From contig JANYGI010000037.1 of NCBI GenBank assembly GCA_025362495.1, forward strand, positions 1-34,563: a stretch of 34,563 nucleotides of DNA. The letters are read 5' to 3'. Position numbers and translations under genes: made by a program. The notes below the pieces were generated by a model. That model was not told where the DNA came from and ran no database searches. It saw only the letters and a program-made list of their open reading frames with translations. How positions within the stretch are numbered: position 1 is the stretch's first letter; the number at the start of each line of letters is the position of its first letter. Below are positions 25,812 to 33,658 of this stretch, piece by piece. The DNA comes from Byssovorax sp. (GTDB lineage: Bacteria > Myxococcota_A > Polyangia > Polyangiales > Polyangiaceae).

Positions 25812-27320
25812 TCAGCCCGCGGGCTTGCGGGTGTAACGGTGCTTCACGCCGACCGGGAAATAGGCCGGATCCCCCGCGGGAGCGAGCGTCACGTCAGGCG
25901 TTCTTCGCTCCCGGGGGACATAGCTCTTGAACTCGCTGTTGAGCCTCACCAGCTCTTCCTCGATGGCCAGGGCGACGGCGTCGCGGCGCGCGTCGGTGCT
26001 GGACGCGCCCGGGGCGAGCTCGACCACGATCGATAGCCTGCGCTCGTGATCCTCGTTTTCCAGCGCTTCCAGGACGAATTTGCCCGTCACCCACTCTCGC
26101 ACGCCCGGTTGCTCGAGGCCGACGGTGACGTTCTCGGGGTAGACGTTGGCGCCGTGGTACGAGACGGTGAAATCGGAGCGGCCGAAGACCCACACGAAGG
26201 GCAGGGCGCGCACGCCGCGGGCCGAGGCGAGCTCGTCGCGGGGATCGAATCCGAAGCTCGCGAGGGCTTCCAGCATGCCCTGGAAGCTGAGGATCCCGCC
26301 GCTGTCGAGGATACCATAGCGGATGAGCGGGACGCCGTTGTCGCCCGAGAACAGGAGCATCCCGTCCTTCTGCTCGAAGAAGCGGCTCATCGGATCGTAC
26401 TGCACCAGCGTGGGCAGGCGATCTTGCCCGAAGAGCGCGCGCGCGGCGTCGGGGCGGGCGGCGAGGAAGCGGCGAATGGCGATGGACAACGGCGTCTCGT
26501 TGCCGAGGACGCCGGCGTCGGCGGTGCCGTAGAGAGAGGCCGAGTCGAAGCAGGGCGTGGTGGCGCCGACCTGCTCGCCCATGCGCGCGCGGAGCTCTTC
26601 GCTGAAGACCTCGCCGGCGGTGACCCACTTGATCCCGAGCTTCGAGAAATCGAAACCGCGGGCGCACCCGGTGTCGATCACGTCCTTGAGGAAGGGGGGA
26701 TAGCCGAGGAGGACCACCTGCTCGAACGAGGGGCCGAGCGCCGCGAGGACGCGGAAGATCTCGTCCTTGTTGTTCCCCGGCGTGATCACCGTGATGCGGT
26801 AGCCCTTGGCCGCCAGGTGACGGACGCAGTCGGCCGTGTACATGCCACCCACCCAGGTGCCGAGCGCAAAGCAGATGACGGCGAGCGTGCTCCTGGTGTC
26901 GGCGTTGAAGCTGTCGTGGAAGATCTGCTCGAAGCGGCGGGCGATCCCGAGCTCGTCGGCGACGAAGCGCGGCCAGAACGTGGGTGTCCCGGTGGAGCCG
27001 GACGAGACGGCGATCATGTCGCAGTCGTCGAGGCGGCCGTCGCGGCAGAGATCCGGCAGCGGGTGGCGCTGGAGGTAGTTCTCCTTGGTGACGATCGGCA
27101 GGCGCTCGAAGTCGGCGAAGCCCCGGATGGTGAGCGGATCGATGTCGTGATCGGCGAGGAAGCTGCGGTACGCGGGGACCCGCGTCGTCACCTCGTGGAA
27201 GAGGCGCACGGCCTCGTCGCGCGGATCACGATGAAAATGACGCTCCAGGGCGTCGTCCAGGGGGGTGGTGAAGAAGGCCTCGAGGGCTTCCGAAAGGCGA
27301 CGACGTTTCTCTCTGCGCAT
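25812..27320 (-). CDS. Phenylacetate-CoA ligase-like adenylate-forming enzyme
   Basis: Adenylate-forming enzyme of 502 residues in the PaaK-like group, which activates a carboxylic acid with ATP, usually to the CoA thioester. The P-loop SSGSTGTPT is at 106-114. The segments WVTAGEVFSEELRARMG and YGTADAG match the core, and the C-terminal hinge region reads GRSDFTVSYHGANVYPENV. The product of a typical PaaK is shorter (about 440), so this is a divergent relative. GAGGAGG six bases before the ATG at 27320 fixes the start. It follows the M16 genes on the same strand, but a hairpin lies between, and TTGACG (27375-27370) could be part of its own promoter. Substrate unknown; no other phenylacetate genes are present. 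Confidence 0.85.
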   Translation of the reverse strand: MRREKRRRLSEALEAFFTTPLDDALERHFHRDPRDEAVRLFHEVTTRVPAYRSFLADHDIDPLTIRGFADFERLPIVTKENYLQRHPLPDLCRDGRLDDCDMIAVSSGSTGTPTFWPRFVADELGIARRFEQIFHDSFNADTRSTLAVICFALGTWVGGMYTADCVRHLAAKGYRITVITPGNNKDEIFRVLAALGPSFEQVVLLGYPPFLKDVIDTGCARGFDFSKLGIKWVTAGEVFSEELRARMGEQVGATTPCFDSASLYGTADAGVLGNETPLSIAIRRFLAARPDAARALFGQDRLPTLVQYDPMSRFFEQKDGMLLFSGDNGVPLIRYGILDSGGILSFQGMLEALASFGFDPRDELASARGVRALPFVWVFGRSDFTVSYHGANVYPENVTVGLEQPGVREWVTGKFVLEALENEDHERRLSIVVELAPGASSTDARRDAVALAIEEELVRLNSEFKSYVPRERRTPDVTLAPAGDPAYFPVGVKHRYTRKPAG

Positions 27321-27383
27321 TGGCGTCCTCCTCGCGGTGCGCGAGGGGAATGCAGGAAGACTCGTGTGCCGTCAAATAGTTTC

Positions 27384-27404
27384 GGGCCCCGTGGGACGGA
27401 GCCC
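27384..27404 (-). terminator. Hairpin terminator after the M16 gene pair
   Basis: Read on the minus strand: GGGCTCCGT, loop CCC, ACGGGGCCC. This is a 9-bp stem with one G-U pair, starting ten bases after the stop at 27414. It is followed by GAAACTATTTG rather than a pure U-run. Position and stability fit a terminator. Confidence 0.5.
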
Positions 27405-27413
27405 CTGGCGGGA

Positions 27414-28814
27414 TCACAAGGAGCCGAACAATCCCTTGTCGACCTTGGTCGGATCCCCGATCACCACCGTTTGCAGGTGAGCGGCGTACTTCTTCGCGAA
27501 GGCCTGGATCTCCGCCGCCGTGACGGCCTTGATCCGCTCGGGCAGCGTCCGGGCAAGGTGCCAGTCGTTGCCGGTCAGGCGCGCTCGGGCGAGCATCGAC
27601 GCCTGGCCGCTCATCGTCTCGTTCTCCATCAGGTAGCTGGTGAGGAAGAGCGATTTGGCCGAGGTGAGGTCCTTCGGCGAGATGGCCTCGGTCTGGAGCT
27701 TCTTCACCTCGTCGAGCATGACTTTGCGGGCGGCGTCGGCGTCGACCGCGGTGACGTAGAGGACGCCGAGGCCGATGGTGAGGTTCGACGAGAGGTGCGC
27801 GCTCGGAGCATACGAGAGGTTGCGCTTGGTGCGGATCTCGTCGAAGAGGCGATCGCCGAGCACGCTCATGCCCATCAGGGCCGCGGCGTAGTCCGGATCG
27901 GCGTAGCTCGGCGCGACGAACATGCTCTCGCAGTAATTGGTGGGGAGCTTCTGCTCGACGACCGAGAGAGAGGCCTTGTCGAAGGCCACGCGCGGGAGCG
28001 GCGCCTCCTGGTAGTCGCCCCGCGGGAGGGCGCCGAGCGTGGCGCGGATCTGCTCGATCACGTGGGCTGGATCGAGATCGCCGGTGGCCACGAAGAGGAG
28101 GCGGCTGGTCTGGCGGAGCTTCGCGAGGTGAGCCCCGATGTCGGCGAGCTGGACCTTGCCGACCGTGTCGAGCGTGCCCGAAGAGCGGTTGAGGTACGGG
28201 TGCCCGGCGAACATGCGCTCGTGCATCGCGAGGCGGAGCCGACCGTCGGGGGTCTCCTGCTCGTGGCGGAGCGCGGAGAGCGAGCGCTGGCGGTGCTGCT
28301 CGAGCTCCGAGGCGGGCAGCGCCGGGTGGAGGAAGGTGTCCATCAGGAGCGCAAAGGTGGTGTCCCACTCCTTGATGATCGACGTCATCCGCATCGACGC
28401 GTAGTCGTTGCCGGAGCTCCCGCCGATGCCGCTGCCGAGCGCGGCGAGCCGGCGAGCAAAGGAGTCCTTGTCGAGCTTCGCGGTGCCGCCCGAGGCCGCC
28501 GTGGAGAGGGCGAGATCCTCGATGCCGGCGTTGCCAGCCGTCCAGTTGCGGACTCCCCCCTTGATGTAGAGCTGACCCGAGGCGAGCTCGGCCCCGGGGA
28601 TGCGCTTGATCAGGATCTCGAGGCCGTTGACGTACGCGACGGTGACGTCTCCATCCGTGACCGTGGCGGGATCGGCGGCGGGCGGCGGCGTCGTGGGTTT
28701 GGCGACCACCGGCGGAGCCGCGACCACGTCGGGAAGGGGCGCGACGGCGGGAGGCGTGGACTCGCAGGCGGCGAGGGTGAGCGCGGCGAGGAGGAGCGGA
28801 GCGAGGTGTCTCAT
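27414..28814 (-). CDS. M16-family peptidase-like lipoprotein, non-catalytic (R/Y) subunit
   Basis: M16B-type subunit of 466 residues. Lipobox LAAC (Cys16) ends the signal peptide, and a Pro/Ala linker follows. Where catalytic M16 proteins have HxxEH, this one reads NAGIEDLALSTAASGG, so it cannot bind zinc. It keeps the R/Y pair typical of the partner subunit (DEIRTKRNLSYAPSA), which orients substrate in the closed chamber. Its ATG shares one base with the stop of the upstream catalytic subunit (TGATG), so both are made together and very probably form a heterodimer in the periplasm. Substrates are likely unfolded peptides, by family knowledge. Confidence 0.9.
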   Translation of the reverse strand: MRHLAPLLLAALTLAACESTPPAVAPLPDVVAAPPVVAKPTTPPPAADPATVTDGDVTVAYVNGLEILIKRIPGAELASGQLYIKGGVRNWTAGNAGIEDLALSTAASGGTAKLDKDSFARRLAALGSGIGGSSGNDYASMRMTSIIKEWDTTFALLMDTFLHPALPASELEQHRQRSLSALRHEQETPDGRLRLAMHERMFAGHPYLNRSSGTLDTVGKVQLADIGAHLAKLRQTSRLLFVATGDLDPAHVIEQIRATLGALPRGDYQEAPLPRVAFDKASLSVVEQKLPTNYCESMFVAPSYADPDYAAALMGMSVLGDRLFDEIRTKRNLSYAPSAHLSSNLTIGLGVLYVTAVDADAARKVMLDEVKKLQTEAISPKDLTSAKSLFLTSYLMENETMSGQASMLARARLTGNDWHLARTLPERIKAVTAAEIQAFAKKYAAHLQTVVIGDPTKVDKGLFGSL

Positions 28815-30241
28815 CAGTGTTTCCCCGGCGCCTTCGCGGCGGTCTTGATGGTCGTGGCTTTGGCGCCCGCGCCGAGGCCGGCGAGCGACTCGAAGTGGGC
28901 CTGGGTGAGATCCTTCTTCTCCATCTCGGGCGAGACGAGCGAGCCGAAGACGAAGGGCTTTCCGAGCACGTACTCCTTCATGTACGCCGCGATGTCGGCG
29001 CGGGTGACCTTCTTCATGCTGTCGACGTAGCCGCGGTAGTAATCGAGGCTGGCCGTCGTCCACCAGAAGGTGACGAGGTGGGCATAGGCGCTGACGCGCT
29101 CGCGCTCGCGGACGCGATCGATCTCGATGCTGTGGCCCGCGTTGGCCATCTCCTCGTCGGTGAGATACCCGGGCTCGGCGATCTTCGGCAGCTCGGCGAA
29201 GGCGGCCTTGACGCAGGCGTCGGCGCGGTCGGGGGCCGCCTCGAAGCTCAGGGTGATGGGCCCGGTGTTGCGCTGGGTGTACCAGGAGAACCCGGCCGAG
29301 ACGCAGGCGCCCGAGTCGACGAGGGCCTTTTGGAACTTCGACGACGGCTCGCTCAGCGCCGTGGCGAGGAGGTCGGCCGCGTAGGTGGCCGGGAGCTCTT
29401 TGCCGACGGTGGAGGGCCCGTGCCAGACCACCTGTCCGGTGTAGCTCTGCACCGGCCCGACGACGGTGAGCGCCTCGCTCTTCTTGATCGGAGGGTGCTT
29501 GGCCAGAGGGAACTTCTTGAACGGATCCGCGCCCTTCGCCCAGTCGGTGTAGAGAGCGTCGGTGCGGTCGAAGACCTCTTTGGCCTTCACGTCGCCGGTG
29601 ATGACGAGGGCCGAGTTGTTGGGCACGTAGTAGCGCGACTGGATGGTGCGCATCTTGTCGCCCGTCGCGGCGAGCACCGTCTTGCGGTTGCCGAGAGGGT
29701 CCTTGGTGGAGGGGAATTTCCACCACACCCTGGCGTCGATCGCCCGCGAGAACGGGAAGAACGGGCTGGCCTCGGCGCGGTCCATCTCGCCGGTGACGAC
29801 GACGCGCTCGCGCTCGAGCTCCTTGTCGTTGAAGAGGGGAGAGACGATGGCGTCGTGCATGAACACCATCGAGTCGGCGTAGTGGTCGCTCGTGGTGGTG
29901 AAGAAGTAATTGACGCGCTCGGTGTTCGTCGTGCCATTGAAGACGATGCCGAGCTCGCGCACGCGGGCCAGGTAAGCCTCCTGGCTGGGCATGGCCTTGT
30001 TGCCCTTGAAGAACATGTGTTCATACAAGTGCGACAATCCATTGAACTCCGGGCTCTCGGTCATCGAGCCGTTCTTGGCGGCGATCTCGATCGTCACGAG
30101 CGGGAGGGCGTGATCCTCGACGACGAGGACCGTGAGGCCGTTGGGGCAGGTGTGCTCTTCAATCGGCCCGGCGGCGCGGGCGGGGCCCGCGGCGATTGCC
30201 GCGATCGTGAAGGCTGCCGCGCGGAGGGGGAGCTTTCGCAT
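28814..30241 (-). CDS. M16-family zinc peptidase, catalytic subunit
   Basis: Exported peptidase of 475 residues with an ordinary signal peptide (about 1-23, ending ARA). The inverted zinc motif HLYEH is at 71-75, with E74 as base, and the third ligand is probably E152 in VVVTGEMDRAEASP, 77 residues after H75. Its C-terminal half lacks the R/Y pair, which is supplied by the next gene product. The two-gene split into catalytic and R/Y subunits resembles M16B heterodimers. The start at 30241 lies 36 bases after the stop of the Ser/Thr kinase, so kinase and peptidase may be on one transcript. The kinase might then regulate peptidase export or function, but that is inference from gene order. Confidence 0.92.
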   Translation of the reverse strand: MRKLPLRAAAFTIAAIAAGPARAAGPIEEHTCPNGLTVLVVEDHALPLVTIEIAAKNGSMTESPEFNGLSHLYEHMFFKGNKAMPSQEAYLARVRELGIVFNGTTNTERVNYFFTTTSDHYADSMVFMHDAIVSPLFNDKELERERVVVTGEMDRAEASPFFPFSRAIDARVWWKFPSTKDPLGNRKTVLAATGDKMRTIQSRYYVPNNSALVITGDVKAKEVFDRTDALYTDWAKGADPFKKFPLAKHPPIKKSEALTVVGPVQSYTGQVVWHGPSTVGKELPATYAADLLATALSEPSSKFQKALVDSGACVSAGFSWYTQRNTGPITLSFEAAPDRADACVKAAFAELPKIAEPGYLTDEEMANAGHSIEIDRVRERERVSAYAHLVTFWWTTASLDYYRGYVDSMKKVTRADIAAYMKEYVLGKPFVFGSLVSPEMEKKDLTQAHFESLAGLGAGAKATTIKTAAKAPGKH

Positions 30242-30277
30242 GGCCCCTCCGTACCACGGGAGAGCGGCGGGCTCCGT

Positions 30278-31834
30278 TCAGAAGCCGAGCGCGGGGTTGA
30301 GTTTCTTCGGCGGCGGGGGCGGGGGCGCGCTCCGCGGCGTGGCCTGCGCGCTGCTGGTGGGCGCGGTGGCGGCTTTTTCCTTCGTCTTCGGCGGCGGCGT
30401 CGTCGTCGCGGCGGAGGCCGGCTTCTTCGCGGGCGGCGCGGCGGCTTCGACCTCGATCTCGCGCGCCGGCGCCGCGAGCGGCGGAGGCGCCGCAGCGAGC
30501 GTCGGCGGCGTCGTTGTCGTCGGCGCAGCGGAGGACGGCGGAGGCGGCTCGCTCGGCGGGGCCGCGGCCGGGATCACGGCATCGGCCGCGGTGGTCTTCG
30601 CGTGGCGGCCCGAGAGCGCGAGCGAGCCGATCACCGCGGCGGCGACGACGGCGATGAGGCCAAACGCCGCGAGGATCATCGCGCCCCAGGCGCGCTTCGG
30701 GGAGGCGCCGTACTGCATCGTCGCCGGTAAATCGGAGACGCGCGGCGCGCCCGTGAGCGTGCCCGCGTCGGCGGGAGCGCGCCAGCTCGGGGACGACGGC
30801 GGCGGCTCGGGCGGGAGCCTCGTCGTCGCGGCCATCGGCGCGTGCGTCATCGCGACCATCGGCGAAAACAGAGGGGCGGGCGCGATGATCGCGATCGCCG
30901 GGGCGAGCACGACGCGGGGGCTGTCGACGGGCGCGCTCTCGTTCGAGAGCGAGAGCTGCGGCGGGCGCGGCGCCTCCGGTGCGCCCTGCCAGGCGAGGAG
31001 CGCGAGGGCCGCCGCGAGCTCGCGCGCGCTCTGGAAGCGGGCCTCGGGATCGCGCTCCAAGGCGCGGAGGAGGAAGGCCTCCACTGCGGGATCGACGCCG
31101 GGAAACACCGACGAAGCGCGCGGGATCGGATCGGCGCAGACCTTGACCAGCACGTCGCCGATCTGGGTGCCGCCGAAGGGGAGCTCGCCGGTGATCGCGC
31201 GAAAGGCGATGACGCCGAGCGACCAGAGATCGCTGCGATGATCGAGGCCGCGACGGCCGCGCACCTGCTCGGGGCTCATGTAGTGGACCGAGCCGAGGAC
31301 CACGCCCGTGGCCGTGACCTCGGTGGCTGCGTCGGCGTTGATCATCTTCGCGATGCCGAAATCGAGCACTTTGACGATCTCGTCGTCGTCGTCGCGGGCC
31401 AGGAAGATGTTGGCGGGCTTGAGGTCGAGGTGGACCATGCCGGCCTCGTGCGCCTTGCGCAGGGCCTTGCAGATCTGGCCGAAGATGCGGGCCACGGTGG
31501 CGATCGGGAGGCGGCGCTGGCGCTTGAGGCGGCGGCCGAGATCCTCGCCGTCGAGGAGCTCCATCACGATGTAGGGCGTGTCGTGCTCGACGCCGTAGTC
31601 GTGGATCTGCACGACGTGCGGGCTCTGGATCAGCGCGGCGGCCTGGGCCTCGCGCTCGAAGCGAGAGCGGCTCGCCGGGCTCGCGGCGAGCGAGGGCTCC
31701 ATCAGTTTGACCGCGACGAGGCGCTGGAGCTGGAGCTGGCGCGCGACCCAGAGCGAGCCCATGCCGCCCTGCGAGAGCGCGCGCTCGACATGGTACTTTC
31801 CAGCGATGATCGAGCCCGCCTTGATCGTCGCCAT
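30278..31834 (-). CDS. Membrane Ser/Thr protein kinase (copy 2, HLD catalytic loop)
   Basis: Eukaryotic-like kinase of 518 residues. The Gly-rich loop is LSQGGMGSLW, the lysine is K43 (VAVKL), DFG is at 158-160 and SPEQV marks the activation segment. The catalytic loop reads HLDLKPAN: D137 is kept but the Arg before it is Leu, making this a non-RD kinase. A Pro-rich linker leads to one membrane helix at about 384-407. The outer tail is Pro/Ala/Thr/Lys-rich and ends KKLNPALGF. The ATG at 31834 directly precedes the kinase domain; an in-frame ATG at 31882 is less likely. The M16 gene pair follows, and a TPR/PEGA-like gene diverges 154 bases away. Numbering of the core motifs coincides with copy 1 at 7971-9590. 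Confidence 0.92.
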   Translation of the reverse strand: MATIKAGSIIAGKYHVERALSQGGMGSLWVARQLQLQRLVAVKLMEPSLAASPASRSRFEREAQAAALIQSPHVVQIHDYGVEHDTPYIVMELLDGEDLGRRLKRQRRLPIATVARIFGQICKALRKAHEAGMVHLDLKPANIFLARDDDDEIVKVLDFGIAKMINADAATEVTATGVVLGSVHYMSPEQVRGRRGLDHRSDLWSLGVIAFRAITGELPFGGTQIGDVLVKVCADPIPRASSVFPGVDPAVEAFLLRALERDPEARFQSARELAAALALLAWQGAPEAPRPPQLSLSNESAPVDSPRVVLAPAIAIIAPAPLFSPMVAMTHAPMAATTRLPPEPPPSSPSWRAPADAGTLTGAPRVSDLPATMQYGASPKRAWGAMILAAFGLIAVVAAAVIGSLALSGRHAKTTAADAVIPAAAPPSEPPPPSSAAPTTTTPPTLAAAPPPLAAPAREIEVEAAAPPAKKPASAATTTPPPKTKEKAATAPTSSAQATPRSAPPPPPPKKLNPALGF

Positions 31835-31988
31835 CTGCCCGAGCCGCCTCCCCCGCGAATTGACCGGCAGCGAGGCTACCACGAGGCGCCAACGTTCGGG
31901 GATCCGGTTCCTCGCAGGAGTGATATCCTGGCCATGACCTGGTGGCCCGTCGCCGCCGGAATCATCGCGAAGGCAAGGGGGACGAAGC

Positions 31989-32972
31989 GTGAGAATCGGG
32001 CCGGCTCTGGTTCTGGTGTCGGTGCTGCTCGGGGCGCGTTCGGCGCGCGCCGACGACTACGATCAGGCCGCGAAAGACGTGGCTCGGCGCTACGCCGAAG
32101 AGGGCATCGCGTTCCACGACAAGGGCGACTACCCGGCCGCCGTGGTGAGCTTCGGCCGCGCGTATCGCGTGCTCGGCGCGCCCACCATCGGGATCCGGCT
32201 CGGCCGATCACTGGTGAAGCTCGGGCGGCTGATCGAGGGGAAGAGGGCCTATGAAGCGGTGATCGCGACGCCGCTGAAGCAGGGTGATCCGCCGGTGTTC
32301 GCCGAGGCCGTCACGGACGCGCGCGCCGAGCTCGTCGACCTTTCGCCGCGCATCCCGACGCTGGAGCTCGCGATCGAGACCGGTGTGACATCACCCACGC
32401 TCGACGGGAGCCCGGTGCCCCCTGCGGCGCTGGGAAGGGCGCTCCCGATCGATCCGGGGACTCACCGCGCATCGGGGCTCGGCGCGATGCCCGAGGCGCT
32501 GGTCGTCCACGAGCGTGATCGGCTGAAGCTGATGCTTCGCTCTGCGCCCGAGGCCCCTTTGCCGCCGCCGGAGCAGGGCCTCGGCTGGCGCCGCATCGTC
32601 GGGTTTTCCAGCGCGGGCCTCGGCGTGGTGTCGCTGACGGTCGGCATCATCGGATCCCTCCGCGTCCACGCGGCCGGCAGCGACCCGGCCTACCAGCAGT
32701 ACGCGAGCACCGTGGTCACCAGCGATGTTTGCGCGAGCTCGTCGGCGGGCGGAGACCACCCCGACGCCAAGGTGGCATCGCTCTGCGTGAAGGGGGGAAC
32801 GGGGGAGGCGCTCGAGGCCGTGTTCTACACGGCTGCCGTGGTGTTCGGCGTCGCGGGCGCAGTGCTGATCGTGACGGGCGGACAGCGCAGCTCGCCCTCG
32901 CCGGCGCAGGTTCACCTCGTGCCGCACGCCGGCCCCGGGACTGCGGGCCTCGACGTGATTGGCAGTTTCTGA
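31989..32972 (+). CDS. TPR/PEGA-like membrane protein (partner of kinase, copy 2)
   Basis: Envelope protein of 327 residues, a paralogue of the product of 7079-7960. A signal peptide (about 1-21, ending ARA) is followed by TPR-like helices including GIAFHDKGDYPAAVVSFGRA. A PEGA-like part contains SPTLDGSPVPPAALG, a region with two hydrophobic helices follows, and the end is GPGTAGLDVIGSF. Between the helices is an insert of about 50 residues with two Cys (SDVCASSS and ASLCVKG) that copy 1 lacks. The start is GTG at 31989 with a purine-rich AGGGGG upstream. It is divergent from kinase 2, whereas copy 1 lies downstream of kinase 1. Function is unknown; its place next to a kinase twice suggests a shared task. 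Confidence 0.8.
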   Translation: MRIGPALVLVSVLLGARSARADDYDQAAKDVARRYAEEGIAFHDKGDYPAAVVSFGRAYRVLGAPTIGIRLGRSLVKLGRLIEGKRAYEAVIATPLKQGDPPVFAEAVTDARAELVDLSPRIPTLELAIETGVTSPTLDGSPVPPAALGRALPIDPGTHRASGLGAMPEALVVHERDRLKLMLRSAPEAPLPPPEQGLGWRRIVGFSSAGLGVVSLTVGIIGSLRVHAAGSDPAYQQYASTVVTSDVCASSSAGGDHPDAKVASLCVKGGTGEALEAVFYTAAVVFGVAGAVLIVTGGQRSSPSPAQVHLVPHAGPGTAGLDVIGSF

Positions 32973-33063
32973 TGGCGAGTGACGCCACGTCGCGGAGCAG
33001 GCATCGCGTCAGGTTCCGCGGTGGGCGTGCCCGCGCCGCCTCGTGACGAGTCGCACTGGCCGC

Positions 33064-33504
33064 TCATCGCCTGCGCGACCTTCCTCGCGGCACCAGCTCG
33101 GCGCGGATCGCCTCGGTCACGAGCGCCGGCGACGCCAGCGCGGCGTCGAGCCACACAGCGATCGCCACGCGCGCGACCGCTGATCGAGACACCTTGCAGG
33201 CGAGGACGGCGCTCGCCCTGCGCGCGAACGCTTCGACGCGCTCGGCCAGCCCTCCGGGCCAGCGCTGCGGGTAGCGTCGAAGCCGCGCCGTCGACGGCCG
33301 CGCCGCCGCGCGGATTGCGTCGGCTGCACCGCCCAGTCGCTCGCGATCGGCGCCATCGAGCCAGGCGAGCACCGCCGCGCGCGCGACCACGGATCGCGAC
33401 ACCTCACGCGCCAGCGCGCGGCTCGTCGCGCGGGCGAGCTCGTCCAGCTGAGCCGTCATCCCTTCGGTGACGTGCAGCACGTGACGCACCAGCGGTGCGC
33501 TCAC
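33064..33504 (-). CDS. Tandem ribbon-helix-helix-like protein
   Basis: Basic protein of 146 residues with an internal repeat at a 70-residue period. Repeat 1 (about 7-50) contains REVSRSVVARAAVLAWLD and repeat 2 (about 77-120) contains CKVSRSAVARVAIAVWLD. Each unit has a short strand, a helix and a second helix, as in CopG/Arc-type ribbon-helix-helix DNA-binding proteins. Two such units in one chain could fold as a single-chain pseudo-dimer, as in the F-plasmid TraY protein. The end is very basic (VPRGRSRRR). The start is GTG at 33504, with GAGAGG six bases upstream; the open frame beyond it is not convincing. No toxin or conjugation gene is near. DNA binding is inferred from pattern only. 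Confidence 0.6.
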   Translation of the reverse strand: MSAPLVRHVLHVTEGMTAQLDELARATSRALAREVSRSVVARAAVLAWLDGADRERLGGAADAIRAAARPSTARLRRYPQRWPGGLAERVEAFARRASAVLACKVSRSAVARVAIAVWLDAALASPALVTEAIRAELVPRGRSRRR

Positions 33505-33658
33505 GTCGCGCCTCTCACGCACGGGAGCAGCGCCGCGAAGGTCTCGCCATCTCGGCACCCGGCGGAGCAAGCCGCGCTATTGCCCTCGTTCGCTGCTCCG
33601 TGGGCAGTTCCCAGCATCGCGACCGTCGTCGCCTCACCCGCGAGCTGTCGGGCGGCGT

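Noticed and set aside
17323-27320. Aromatic degradation cluster made of Rieske oxygenase, dienelactone hydrolase and phenylacetate-CoA ligase-like genes
   Set aside because: They lie on different strands, are separated by purine and surface-protein genes, and lack reductase, ring-cleavage and transport genes.
26046-29030. Long plus-strand open frame opposite the ligase and M16 genes
   Set aside because: Same kind of shadow; composition is low in hydrophobic order and matches no family, and the minus strand is clearly coding.
31866-31882. GG-N10-GC spacing upstream of kinase 2
   Set aside because: TGGTAG and CTGC match the sigma-54 consensus poorly; expected by chance at this GC content.
32973-33063. 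Gap between the TPR copy 2 stop and the tandem ribbon-helix-helix stop
   Set aside because: Convergent genes; only short GC-rich inverted pairs such as GGGC/GCCC are present, too weak to call a terminator.
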